Below are positions 21,786 to 32,499 of a stretch of 64,000 nucleotides of DNA, one piece after another (the first letter of the stretch is position 1; each line of letters opens with the position of its first letter). Below the pieces are notes generated by a model, which was not told where the DNA came from, did no database searches, and saw only the letters and a program-made list of their open reading frames with translations. The DNA comes from Chondrus crispus. Its lineage: Eukaryota > Rhodophyta > Florideophyceae > Gigartinales > Gigartinaceae. The position numbers were made by a program, and so were the translations under genes. The stretch spans positions 79,036 through 143,035 of the forward strand of contig NW_005179363.1 in the NCBI RefSeq assembly GCF_000350225.1, in the 5' to 3' direction.

Positions 21786-24700
21786 TGACTGTCAAGAAGA
21801 GGCCAGACGCGAGGTCTGTGAGTAGAGTATGAGAGGAGGAAAGAAGCAGGCGACCCGCGTAAACCCGTACGTTAAGGGACGGACGTGAGGGACGGTTTCT
21901 AGAAATAGGAAAGTGATATCGTCAGTCCGGATGATGGAGTACAGTATGCATCCGCATTACTGCAAAGGGGACATGAGCTAACGTTCGGACGTACGAATCG
22001 AATGCACGAAGTGTAATTTGATCGGAAGAATGGGAAGTGTCCACGAGGAGATACCAATCTGGAAAAATGAGTCAGAAGGAGCCGTGGCCGTCCCTTGCAA
22101 TTATAAGCAAGATTAGGAAAATTACTGGGTAAGCGAAGGGCACGCGAGGGGTGCCAACAACAACGATACAAGTGCCCAAGGCCGCCCCACGGTTGTCTTC
22201 CTACATTCAGTGTAGAATGTGACAGCCGCACCCGCCGACGGCTTTGGCAAACATTTGCTTCCGAGGTGCTGATGAGGCTCAAGAAACAGTGAGACGGACG
22301 CTCGCCGAGCAGGAGGATCAACTAGTTTATAACACCGCCTGGGAAAGGATCGAGGGCACGCGAAACAACGCGAAATTATACTGAGGACGCCCTCTGCCTT
22401 CTCGACGTGCCGCGCTAACGAGGGTGATGACACAATGTCATGCTGACCAGGACGAGCGCGACACCGAAGCAGGACAAGGACGAAAGCGGAGAAATGAGGG
22501 GAACGAGATAGTCGATCAGCCCTCCGCGACGGACACGTTACTTATGGGCTCATGACGGTATCCTCCCCCCCACTAATTGTTTCTATTTTATCTCTCTTTT
22601 GTTGTTGTTTTTTTGTTTTGTCTCCTTTGTTTATTTGTTTTTTTGTGTTGCAGAGATCCTCGTTGAGTGTGCTCGGAAGACACGAGCATGAGAAGAGAAT
22701 GGAAAGGCGAAGCCGCCCAAATCGCAAGGCCGGCAGCAGGGCGAGCCCTCGGTGGCTTTGAGAAACGCGACGACAAGTGGAGGAGAAGAGCGACCCACGC
22801 ACCTACGCGCGTGTGGCACCCCGAGTTAGGCGATCCCGAAGCAACCCCTTTTACGGAGGGACCAGCTGGTTGTCGCGATGACGGGCCCGTGCGATGAACA
22901 AGCGCGAGGGAAGATCAACAAGGTCGATCATCGACGAGCAACGACAAAAAAATTAATTATATACACATTCATGTACGTCAATGCTCGTGATAGCCTGACT
23001 GTACTGTAGCCCATTTTCGAAAGGCATGCAAATAGGAGAGGCGGATGAGGATGATGCACGCCGAAGGCCGAGAGGGCCTGCGACGCAACCCCAAGAGAAA
23101 AGGGAATGCTGATGGAAGACAGGGGACTCGTCACGATCGAGAGTCGACTGAGTGTCAAAGTTTTGACGCGGATCATCACACTGAACCGCTGAGAAAGGAG
23201 AGAGAAATCGTGCACGATTGAGGAAACCGGCATACGAAAGCCATCGAGGAAGTCGCCCCACGAACCCTTTTGCGACAGGGACAGTTGTCCCTAACGTGGA
23301 CGGAAGGGCAGACGAGTTGGAAAAGAGGAGGAACTGAAGAACGTACACTTCAGAAAAAGAAAAGGAAAGGCGGACACGACGAGCTGTCAACCCGATTGAC
23401 GGCGTCGAGTGACGACAACGTGCAGTTGTTGGGGTAATGACGTTCCCAATTTAATTCCTCGAGCCAGGAAGAGAAGAGCTAGGGGAACTCGCAAGCTAAG
23501 CGACGTCGATTACACCGGGGCAACCTGGGACCCCGGCCTTGATCGTCGATCGTCCGCGGACGATCGACGGCGCGACTGACTACAGTATGCGATCCGTAGG
23601 TCACTTGTGTCAAGCGTCCCACATTCGGCGACCGAAGGGGGAGTTAGAGGCAAATGAGGGGATACGCTGAGCCCCGAGTGAGGGTAGGATGCAAGAAAAA
23701 GAGGAGGAAAAATTGGCATAGGCCAGAGGTGGATATCAGGGACGTGGGAACGCGTTTCGGGAAGTTGCAATTTTTGCTACGCGGAACGGAGGCTGACGAT
23801 TTCGCGTACACACGTACAGTACGGTTCGGCAGGAAGTGAGGGAGGTTGTACGAAGGGAGCATGAATCAAGAGGAGGTATCTCAGGAATCAAATAGGAGCA
23901 TAGATGGGAACAGAAGAGGACCAGGGGGTCGGAAGTACGCTGGAAGTGACGACACGACATGCCGGCGGCAGAGGTAGTCACACGAGGACGTTGTGTGCAG
24001 CCAACACAACGAGGGACGAGTCATCCAATTGACTTAGAAACGAAAACCACCGGCAGACAAGTGCACGGAGACAGACGTGTGAACGGCCACGTGGTCGCCG
24101 TGAGAATATTTTAAAAAGAAAATTAAGGAAAGCAGCGGCCGTCGCTGGGAAATGCACTCGTATCACGTTTGCTGTCATCAGACCCCAGGCGCCGATCTTG
24201 CGACCACGGAAATCACAAGAGGAGGAAGCTTGAGAACCAACCCCCCCTTTACTCTCCCAAATGCCCCAAATTACGACTGAGGATGGTTGTTCGTGAACAC
24301 CCCGAACGCTGACGGACACCCCCACAGGAGACTCCTGTTTGCTATGCCAAGGGCGTCGCCCGCGTAGAGGTCGAACTAAGACCGAGGAGATGACAAGCAG
24401 GAGAGGAAGACAGATTGAGGTCTTGATACCCCTTCCCCCCTGCTCGAGGCCAGGAAACTGTGCTAATCGATAAGCGCAAAATGAATACAGTTGACGCCAT
24501 AACCTCGTTCCCCCCTCGCTTCTCCATCATTATTATTTTTTTGTGTAGACGCAGAGGACGCGGCCCCACAATGGGATGTTGAAAAGCCGCCCCAGAAGAT
24601 AACAGTAAGCGGATCAGGACCCCCCGACGCGCACACCATCGCCGAAGGTGACGCGCGAGCAAACGCCGTCCAGTTCGACAAAGAAAGAAATGGGGTACCA

Positions 24701-25389
24701 GGAGGGAAAGGTTTTTTGGGAGCACGTGGAGAATGGATGTGGCTGTTCGACAGCTACGACAGACCACACAAAGGGGTTTCGGAAGGTGAATATCACAAAG
24801 CGACGACGAGGACGTCGTCAGCATTACGTTAAAAAATGCATGAGAAGACAAGCCTGCGAAACCGAGACGTACAGTAACTCTGTGCGTGCAAAGCTGACGA
24901 GCAGGAAAAGGAGAGATGAATCTCGAGGGGGACTTCGCCAAGGAGATCAAGGCAGACGGTACCACCATGGATGAGGATATATCGATGTTCAAACATCGAG
25001 GAACACACACAGGGAAAAGACAACTGTCTTTGTGATTCGATCCCACGCTACCAGATCACATCACCCGGATGGTCCGCCTATTCGGATCGCGTTTAGAGAC
25101 TACAGGGGAGTCAGTACTCCCCCAGTGAGGGAAGCAAGCGAGAAACGGACCTACTGAACTCGCGAGAAGAAAAAGAGCAGGAAAAGGAAAATGAGGAGAA
25201 GGATGACGTACGTGTTGGATAAAGAGAAGAAAAATGCATCAAGAGGAGGAAGTTGATAGGAGAAGGAAATGAACTTTATTTTCGGTGGAACGGAGGGAAG
25301 TGTCGACGATGAGACGACACTCTCAGAGGACAATGATCCGAACACAGATCGGCAGGACGCTACGATCGGCAATGGGTCAATGGGACATT
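21786..25389 (+). other. Gypsy B 3' region, left part, purine-rich
   Basis: About 3.6 kb after pol with no ORF I can support on either strand. A 234-codon minus stretch at 24342-25046 has the Ser/Leu/Cys/Arg-rich look of a chance translation. The plus strand is strongly A+G biased apart from one pyrimidine tract at 22559-22655. The corresponding region of element C (58295-62783) has a similar bias but no obvious alignment. Confidence 0.5.
22559..22655 (+). promoter_or_regulatory. Pyrimidine tract ending in CAG
   Basis: A T/C-rich run, interrupted mainly by G, ending in TTGCAG within a region otherwise rich in purines. It looks like a 3' splice site. Element C has comparable runs at 58421-58470 and 58592-58672. 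Function is inferred from appearance only. Confidence 0.3.
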
Positions 25390-27342
25390 TCACCCAAGGA
25401 TTTTTTTCTTCGGAAGTGAGGCGACAAGCTGCGCCAGTAAGCGCAGGTCAACGAGGGACGCTCCTCGAAGAGCCCCCTCGTTTATTCCGTGAGCACGGAG
25501 CAATGTGCGATAGACGCTGGCGGCGCCGTCGTTCTTTTTGATAACATCTGGAGAGGACGGGGAGATCGAACCTCCCCTGGTCGATTGGAATGCGTCGACG
25601 ATTGGTGACAAGGGGGCGGCAACCGGAATAGCCGCAGGAGAAGGGGGACGAGCTTGGACGTGCACAGGGGAAGACGGTGCAGGAGGAGCCGAGGGGGTAA
25701 GGGACAAAGAATTTCCCTTCCTTTCTGGGGCTGCGCGCACGGACAGACTGTCAGTCCGGCTAGCTGACGAGGGGACCTCTCTCGTCTCGGACAGAGGTTG
25801 ACACCTGGCCACTGGAGGTGAATGAGATCGCAAAGGGGATTTGACCTCCTCACACCCAGGGGCTCTCGCCACCCTCATCGAAGCATTCACGGGAAGAGTG
25901 GGATCGGCCGGATCGACAGGAAGTGAAGTCGGTGAGATCGGTAACACAGGGCGAGAACGCAAAAGCTCTCTGGGACAGAGGTCGCGCTCGCGGGGATCCG
26001 CAAGGAAGACGGGCATTTCAACCGGAACGGGCGTCTGACTCCCATACTGCCGACTCAGACGCGCCTCGTCGCAAGAACATTGCGATCCCGTCCAGGGGTT
26101 AAACCAAGCGTAGTCCCCCGCACCACTATGAGCACGACCAGGAGAGAAGGAGGGGCGTTGCCGGACGAAGGAACGAGAGGAATTTTGACGCGGTATCAAG
26201 TCCCAATCGGCCTCCTCTATTTTATCGAGGAGAGAACGCAGTTCGGTGTCTGCATCAGCACCGCCCAGGGGAACCGAATAATCGAGGCGTCGCATGAGGC
26301 TGATGAGCTGGGGAGGCAAGTACCACAACCTCCAGCAGTCGTAGGTCTCCCACAGGAGGGTCACTGCCACTTTGGTACACCACTCTGTGAGTAAGACTAC
26401 CCAAAGGCCGTGTCGAAGACCACGTAAATACCTTCCGTAATACGTGTACACAGGGCCGAGCTCAGCCCAGAAGCTTTGGCAGACCTCAAATTGGCTCCAC
26501 CACGACGGAATACGTTGATAACGATTCGCGTAATGAGACCTCGCGATATCGCGCGCCTCCAACATCTGGTGGGCCACAAAATAACCCGTGTCAGACCGAA
26601 TACGGCGTTCGAAGCGCACTGTGTGCTGGAAGAAGGGGATGGTACCCCGCTTGATAAGTCGGAAATTAGCCGGAATTATGGCGTTGGTCCACATCATAGC
26701 GTCACCCGAGACGGTCCGTTGGTTGAACCAAAGGCGGTTAGCTTCACGAGGAGGGTTATCGGAGGTCCAGGCCAGCATGTTGTCGAGGTAAGACCGCTCG
26801 CCCTCGGTGCGAAACTGCCACGTGTCACAACCGAATTCCTCAGGGATGAGATCCTGCGTCAATGGCAACTCAAGCCTGTCGCACACAGCGGTCATGAAGC
26901 GAGTCGATAACACCGCACGACCACGAGGCGGACTGTGACACAGGATGAAGGGAGGAATGGCGATGCGAGCCAACCAATCGTAAGACCGAATAGCTTGAAG
27001 GGGGATTTGTCCTGGAAGCATACCGGCGCCATCGGCGAACGAGTAAGCAATGTCATCGAAGGCACACACACCGATCACTGAGAACCATTTAGCGGAAGCA
27101 AAAAGCTCAGGATTAAGGCGCATGGCCTTATCGTGGAGCTCCGACGCAGCAGGGTATCGACGCGAGGACGGAGCGCTAGGACCGGAATCGATGTGGGCAA
27201 CAGGGCCGGCATGTTGGGAATCAGGGGGCAATCGAGGGATGGAAGGAAGACTTAGAGGGTCGTGGGAAGTGGAAGAAAAGTCCACGCCGTAGCGCTTGCG
27301 TTTGGTACCACCACTCGAGTGGCTCGGGGATGAAGGAAACAT
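25390..27342 (-). CDS. Antisense ORF in Gypsy B, 650 aa, function unknown
   Basis: Uninterrupted from ATG at 27342 to a stop at 25390, on the strand opposite to gag-pol and starting 124 bp inside the 3' LTR. No family recognised. Visible features: a basic KRKR patch at residues 14-17 (possible nuclear signal), a compact-looking middle of about 300 residues rich in Trp, Tyr, Phe and His, a Pro/Ser-rich stretch from about 430 to 590, and a C-terminal Leu-rich segment ending in KKKILG. No signal peptide or clear membrane span. Antisense ORFs in this place are known from plant Ogre/Retand Gypsy elements, but I cannot claim homology. Element C lacks it. It could be element-encoded, a captured host gene, or (less likely at this length) chance. 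Any promoter would be in the 3' LTR or the 123 bp before the ATG. Confidence 0.6.
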   Translation of the reverse strand: MFPSSPSHSSGGTKRKRYGVDFSSTSHDPLSLPSIPRLPPDSQHAGPVAHIDSGPSAPSSRRYPAASELHDKAMRLNPELFASAKWFSVIGVCAFDDIAYSFADGAGMLPGQIPLQAIRSYDWLARIAIPPFILCHSPPRGRAVLSTRFMTAVCDRLELPLTQDLIPEEFGCDTWQFRTEGERSYLDNMLAWTSDNPPREANRLWFNQRTVSGDAMMWTNAIIPANFRLIKRGTIPFFQHTVRFERRIRSDTGYFVAHQMLEARDIARSHYANRYQRIPSWWSQFEVCQSFWAELGPVYTYYGRYLRGLRHGLWVVLLTEWCTKVAVTLLWETYDCWRLWYLPPQLISLMRRLDYSVPLGGADADTELRSLLDKIEEADWDLIPRQNSSRSFVRQRPSFSPGRAHSGAGDYAWFNPWTGSQCSCDEARLSRQYGSQTPVPVEMPVFLADPRERDLCPRELLRSRPVLPISPTSLPVDPADPTLPVNASMRVARAPGCEEVKSPLRSHSPPVARCQPLSETREVPSSASRTDSLSVRAAPERKGNSLSLTPSAPPAPSSPVHVQARPPSPAAIPVAAPLSPIVDAFQSTRGGSISPSSPDVIKKNDGAASVYRTLLRAHGINEGALRGASLVDLRLLAQLVASLPKKKILG

Positions 27343-27450
27343 GGGGCCCGTCTTGCTCTTGCACTTTCACCGAATACCGGATGCGGCGGTGCAGGGTTAT
27401 GAGAGAAACGGCGAGGAGATTATACGATGGCGGAGTGGCGTACAAGAGCG

Positions 27451-27465
27451 CTCGGAAGGGGGATA
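27451..27465 (+). promoter_or_regulatory. Polypurine tract of Gypsy B
   Basis: CTCGGAAGGGGGATA directly before the 3' LTR. Element C has the near-identical tract at 62769-62783. It primes plus-strand DNA synthesis. Confidence 0.75.
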
Positions 27466-28455
27466 TGTAGTGCAATACGCACATGAAGAGGGGGTGAAAA
27501 GAAGTGAAAAAGGAAACAAATTGGATACTGTAGTCCGGGTTTTGGGGACACACATGTGCGACGAAGCGCACGATTATTTTGATTATTTAATTTATTTACT
27601 AATTAGATCTAGAATCTAGAGCCGGGAGCTACTGTAATCGCCCCGGCGGGGCTCTATATATCTTAGCCCTTTGACCGACCAAGTCAATAAACCAACCCGA
27701 GTTGCCAGAGTCTGATATCGCCTTGGTTGAAGTTCGTCTTTTACAAGACATTCCCTTTAACTGTAGATTACTTTATCCTTTGCGCTCGGGGGTTCCCTTT
27801 TCTATCTCTAATTCTACCTATTTTCCCTTATCTTGTGTTAGTGCGATCGGCCTCAGTTGCGACCGAACCGGTGTAGGTGTCTTTGCCATCGGGCGACACA
27901 GTTGACGTAGCGCTGCTACTGTGACCCATTTTCCGACGGAGACTGCTGCAACGACGTCTCCCTCGAAGGGCTTCGTCGCGTTACAAGCCATTGTTGGTGC
28001 CATCGGCCTCGGTTGCGACCGAACCGGTGTCGGTGTTTCGAGCCATCGGGCGGCACAGTTGACGTAGCGCTGTTACTTTTATTTCATCCCGTCGGGCTGC
28101 GTTGCGACGCCCGCGTCGAAGGCCTTGTCGCGTTACAAGGTGTCGAAGAAGCTCAACGAGCATTGGCCTTACAACCCAGTGGAACCGGGGTACATAAGTA
28201 CGCGCCCCACTCCACACTCGTCGAGCAGTTCTCTTCGCAAGTCTCTACCACATCGATCCCGGGCCGGGCTATTTCTCTGTGCCCCCCCTTATCAGGGATC
28301 TGAGCTACTACGAGTCGCAAGCTCGTTTAAACGGAGAAGTGAGAGTCGGACACTCCGTAGCGCTGTGCCATCGGCAGTTCTTCTTTTTGTTGCTGTTGTT
28401 GTTTTTGCTGGACCATCGGACCACGGTCTCTGCCTGACAGGCGCATTGCACTACA
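27466..28455 (+). repeat. Gypsy B 3' LTR
   Basis: 990 bp, very similar to 12750-13766. The length difference is mainly a missing pyrimidine-rich stretch near 27800. It ends ATTGCACTACA, followed by the ccagg duplication at 28456-28460. Confidence 0.95.
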
Positions 28456-28544
28456 CCAGGATTCCCCGAAGTCAACAAGAAAAGGCAACACGAAAAAAAA
28501 ACTACTCTCGCTCAAGCGAGGAAGACACCGAGCCCCGGAAATAA
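28456..28544 (+). pseudogene. Gypsy A pol, last codons (3' part of interrupted exon)
   Basis: The ccagg TSD copy (28456-28460) is followed by the continuation of the frame that ends at 12749. About 28 codons, rich in Lys, Ser and Glu, lead to TAA at 28542-28544. Removing element B and one ccagg gives a continuous C-terminal tail after the chromodomain. Confidence 0.85.
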
Positions 28545-29818
28545 CCCGTAGTCCCTCGGCTGACTTTTAGTTCTGCCTGGAACGTGCAGTCTGAAGGAGG
28601 GGCCCGGAACCCGAAGTACGTGTTACGCGCGCAAGATAACTCACTGAAGAAAAGCCTCGAGCACGAAACAAGCAAAAACGCTCAAGACGATCCAGTGACA
28701 TTTCTTTATTTGATCTAGACGTGCACCACATACCTCGATAAGACTCCGCGACGTAAGCTATTAAGATGCTAGCTCTGCCCTCCTCGATGATACGTGTTCC
28801 TATATTGCCCAGCAGTACCTTCACGTGTCACGTACTGGTCAAGTATACTAGGATAACGAGCGAACGAGTCGCAAATACCCGCACTCTCATAAGAACCGTG
28901 AATTCGAGAACGAGACGCATAAGGGCCGGGGATTTGTGCACGAGAAGCCATTGCAGACGCGCCCGCGCCGACCCCGACAATGCTCCCTCGACACCCGTGC
29001 AATAGTGAATTAGTTGCGCGTCCCGTCTCCCCGTGTTGACCAAGTCATCCCACGAAAACGAGTCGGACTTCGTCGGATACTGGGACCTGCCATTCCACAA
29101 GTCTTCGTGAATTAGACCCCCATTCGTGTCGGGGGTCCCAAGCAGGCCTCCAGGTTCTTGAACTTCCACGACTCGAACACTCGTCTCCGTGTTTTAAAGG
29201 ATTTTTCCACAAAGCGCGCGAGCCCAAGGATCCTCAGCTTCTCCTACACCGGCCTCGCGATCTTCTACCACGCCCACAGATGCAAGCGCGTCGACGCCAG
29301 CAACCGGTGCGGCACCGAGGTGTGCCGGACCGGTATGCCCAAGGTTCGTCACCTCCCCTTTCGCGCCTGACACGACCGCGACTTCGACACCCGTCAGACC
29401 TTCTTCACCTTGCTCTGTTGTGCGTCTCGACGAGCTCACGCCTGCCCGACTGCCTCGAACCATGATTCACACCGTGCCACAAGACCTGGCTCACGAACCA
29501 CGCTCGCTCGTTTTTCGTGATAATAGCGCGATGCCGAGGGTGGCGCCACGCTTATCGCACGAACACCGGCGTCCCTTATATGTAAAAGGCGTACAGGGCG
29601 TTGCCTCACCACAAAACGAAAAAACTCATCAAGACCTTTTGTCGCGCGACAAGATTTTTTTATCATACACAATATTTCAGGAAAAAATTGTTTTCGCCGG
29701 AAATCTGACACATCGAGAAAAAACACGTGACACAGAGGGCCACAACATGTCGTGCACAAATTCCGCGTTCATAATCACGCCATCTACCGTTCTATCACGA
29801 GCTGGCACTGTATTAACC
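28545..29818 (+). other. Gypsy A 3' region
   Basis: 1.27 kb between the pol stop and the 3' LTR. No ORF I can support. No clear polypurine tract is seen directly before 29819 (the last bases are TATTAACC), so it may have decayed. Confidence 0.6.
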
Positions 29819-30426
29819 TGTATAAACCCGTGCCACTGTTGTACCCTTTTTCGCGTTACTCGTGTACAGGTGTATCTAGATAACTCAAGTACCCCGACGT
29901 ACAGTACCAAGCCCATTCACACCAGCGTTGCTCGCTTTCGACACGCGCACACGTGGACCTACTACCGCCCTTGTACACGTGTGTACTATGACGCGGCCTC
30001 GTGAGCTCTAGCCCTTACATCTCAACCGCGATCTAGTACAGTATATAATGTCGTTGGCGCTTGCGCCGGGTGGGTTTGAGGACAAGCAACCAAGGACCAA
30101 GGACGGGACTCTCGTTCTTGGTTTTGCGCAGAACACTCGAGTAACTTCTTCTCGTTCACGCTCTCTCGTTTTTCTCGCTCGCGCCCTAGGACTCTCGTGT
30201 CCACGTCGGGTGTTGCCTCCCCGCTCGCGCGCACGGTTCTCTGGCCGCGTGCTAGCCCCGCTGGGTCGAGAGCACCGCGTCGTTCGCTTCTAGTTTCCGT
30301 GGTTCGGGAGCACACCCGGGTTCTACAGTCTCCCGAAAGCCTCTACCACTTCCCCCCAGCTACTTAGTACACGACCCACGAACGACCCTTCTTTTAGCAC
30401 GTGACCACGTTTCGCGTTCTACTACA
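29819..30426 (+). repeat. Gypsy A 3' LTR
   Basis: 608 bp, pairs with 5869-6480. Starts TGTATAAACC and ends CTACTACA. Followed by the ctagt duplication (30427-30431). Confidence 0.93.
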
Positions 30427-30589
30427 CTAGTCGAAGCCAACCCGGCACTTACGTACTTTCAAAGGGAGGGTGCACGGTAAAAAATCCAAAAAACCTGACG
30501 TGGATGATAACGGGGCGAGGTGCGGGGAAGTGTCACAGCAGCTCCACGGTCATATGTAATTGGTGGGTATGTACACCTTGGGATTCACA
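30427..30589 (-). repeat. Copia 1 5' LTR, right portion
   Basis: Aligns with 115-279. The outer edge reads GGATTCACA on plus, i.e. the LTR starts TGTGAATCC on minus. The next bases (gtatg, 30590-30594) should be the left-hand TSD partner outside the window. Confidence 0.9.
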
Positions 30590-31600
30590 GTATGAACAGG
30601 AAGGGCAATAACAATAATATTGTTATTCCTCATAAGTTGTAAAGCCTCAAACGACTTATGAGCACCGTACCCATCTAGGGTCCAAATAATTTTGCCATGA
30701 CGAGCATGAACTGCCTCAGTAGCTGTTACAAACCATTCCGAAAAGGCATTAAAATTTTCGGTATCCATGCCTGCGGGATCCCGGTAGGCGACGCGAGCGT
30801 TGAGCGGGAGGTAGCAAGCAGGGGTCTGGCGTGTTCCGTCGGGACGCACGCACCACCTCGACCGCTTTCCAGGCAAAATTGCGACATGATTGTACACGCT
30901 GCCGTCAGCTGACACAATCGGCATAACTGTAACGTGGTATGCGTTCTGCGACCACTTCAATTCCCTGGCATTAGAACGCCCTTTCTTCTCCCCAATTGCC
31001 TTAGCCCTCGCACGGTGTGCGGTCCTGGTCTAAAACCCCGATTCATCGAGATGAAATATCTGGGCTCCATGCGTGTTACGTTATTCCCTATATACTTGAT
31101 GTAAGCGAGCGGAGTGGCCCGCGAGATTGGGCACGGACATTGCAACGGAGCGGTCGTGTTCCAACATGCAACGACGTTTCAATGCCAGGTGTGGGTGGCG
31201 GTGAAAACCCCCCGGAAGAAGTCCGTCGCTTGGTCGGAGACCTTTGAATGGTATGGCCTGTTGACGATGCGGGGCAGATTTGGACAGTAGTGTTGAATCA
31301 AATCTTTCAGAGATTCTCGCGAAAGCGGGGTCCTATTCCGCGCGTACTCAATAGCGGAATCTGAAATACTTTGTTCGTCCTCGCCAGTGAGGGCTTTCCG
31401 ATGCCCTGGACGGATAGCCGAAGGGAGGAGAATGTGGTAGTATAGGCGGAAGGTGGACCACGGGATGTGAAAAACGCGGGAAGCACTGCGAAGGGAATGT
31501 TTTATGTCGATGACAGCTCGTTTCGCGTTGGTGAGGCCGGTCGTCTTCTCGAGCTTCGAAAGATGGCGAAAATGTTGGGGGATCACCATGTTGAAATATG
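30590..31600 (-). pseudogene. pogo-like DDE transposase, cut by Copia 1
   Basis: From about 31589 downwards the minus strand encodes a psq-type helix-turn-helix (RSASRVFHIPWSTFR), a CENP-B-like segment with many charged helices (LTGEDEQSISD, SRESLKDLIQ), then the DDE_1 catalytic domain: IFHLDESGF around 31031-31066 (first Asp) and WTLDGYGAHKS around 30660-30687 (second Asp). The frame ends in LPVHT at the Copia LTR edge, exactly before the third-Asp region, which must lie left of the window. There is a stop directly after DESGF and at least one frame change. It would have been a cut-and-paste transposase. Confidence 0.78.
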
Positions 31601-32499
31601 GGATGGTGTGTGGGACGGTTACTCTGACGTCTCATGGAGGAAGTATATGGGATAAGTGGGACGGGTGGGCTTGGAAATATAGTTCTCGGGATGGGGGCAT
31701 GCTTTTCGGTCAATGTTGAGACGGGAAATTCAAATATCGCACTGCATGCTATTGCCGCTCAATACGTTTGGAGTTGTGGTCCAATTACTCAACAGCACTT
31801 ATCATAAGGCTCAAGTCTCACAAATTATATTAATAAATCTGATTATAATTTCATCAATGGTTAAGAATTTCTATGCCCGACGATACATAGGCGCGCTTTC
31901 CTGCAAGCCAGCGAACCCGCAGTACCACCATTTCATTTTTTTGCTAACCCCATATTCAGTGTAAGCAAAATGCTTTCATATTCGGTGGCCACAAACCTCC
32001 TATTCTATATATGTGCTCACTTCGTGCGCTACCTATCCAAGTGCCTCTCCCCATCTCCAAGCCCTAGTTAGTTAACCCTGCCCACCCCGCACCTGTACAC
32101 GCTCCCATCCTGCTGGCCTCCACAACCCTCTCGCCTCCCCTGCTACAAACGTCGTCCCCTCGACCAGTACGAGCCCATTTATCGCTCTACCCGCTCCCAC
32201 GAACGCATTAACCAACCACATCCCGAGTAAATTAAGTGCGTGCTCGAGCCAATCTCCAAAACATCAATCGAACCGCAGCTGCGCCCCCTCCATTCTCCGA
32301 TCTGCTCGCATTCTCTGCACGGCCCTCTGTATCCACACCTGTGAGGGCGCACCCTTCTTCTGCTGAAAACTCATTCATCACTCCCGCCCCCATGCCGACC
32401 TGTAAACTCGTAATGCAATCTCCCCCCTCTTTTCCTCGGTGTCAGTCTGAGTACGTCTTCGGAGCTCGTGACCATCACACGTGAACATTTGTCAGAAGG
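31601..32499. other. No gene supported
   Basis: Flank of the pogo-like element, then a C/T-rich stretch (about 32030-32230). No terminal inverted repeat of the transposon was recognised and no ORF is convincing. Confidence 0.5.

Larger units (their letters stand above)
12750..28455 (+). mobile_element. Gypsy element B (large chromovirus with antisense ORF)
   Basis: Paired LTRs at 12750-13766 and 27466-28455, flanked by ccagg duplications, prove a single insertion. Internal layout: primer-binding site, gag, pol (protease, RT, RNase H, integrase, chromodomain) on plus, then a 5.7-kb 3' region holding a 650-codon ORF on minus. A relative inserted in pol and collapsed to a solo LTR (18403-19528). 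Without it the element is about 14.6 kb, large for a Gypsy element. gag-pol is dead, with about eight lesions by comparison with element C. Confidence 0.95.
5869..30426 (+). mobile_element. Gypsy element A (chromovirus), carrying nested element B
   Basis: LTRs at 5869-6480 and 29819-30426 begin TGT and end ACTACA, and are flanked by ctagt duplications. Inside, on the plus strand, are gag, protease, RT, RNase H, a truncated integrase and a chromodomain (Ty3/Gypsy order). Element B sits in the last codons of pol (12750-28455). Without B, element A is about 8.8 kb. It is dead: gag and pol are frameshifted and most of the integrase core is deleted. Confidence 0.93.
1..30589 (-). mobile_element. 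Copia element 1, split by a 24.6-kb Gypsy insertion
   Basis: A Ty1/Copia retrotransposon read on the minus strand: gag near 5122, then protease, integrase, reverse transcriptase and RNase H ending near 280. That domain order (integrase before RT) defines Copia. Its 3' LTR runs off the left edge of the window (1-279). Its 5' LTR is split into 5748-5868 and 30427-30589 because Gypsy element A inserted in it. The two LTR pieces, minus one 5-bp duplication, total 279 bp, the same as the visible left LTR. The outer LTR edge at 30589 abuts a pogo-like transposase reading frame, which this element interrupts. All coding parts are broken by frameshifts and stops. Confidence 0.85.

Noticed and set aside
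24342..25046. 234-codon minus-strand ORF in the Gypsy B 3' region
   Set aside because: Ser/Leu/Cys/Arg-rich composition is what a purine-rich plus strand gives in antisense. No motif, and no counterpart in element C.
29420..30004. 194-codon plus-strand ORF
   Set aside because: It spans the boundary between the Gypsy A 3' region and its LTR, and its second half matches a frame in the 5' LTR. Non-coding LTR sequence.
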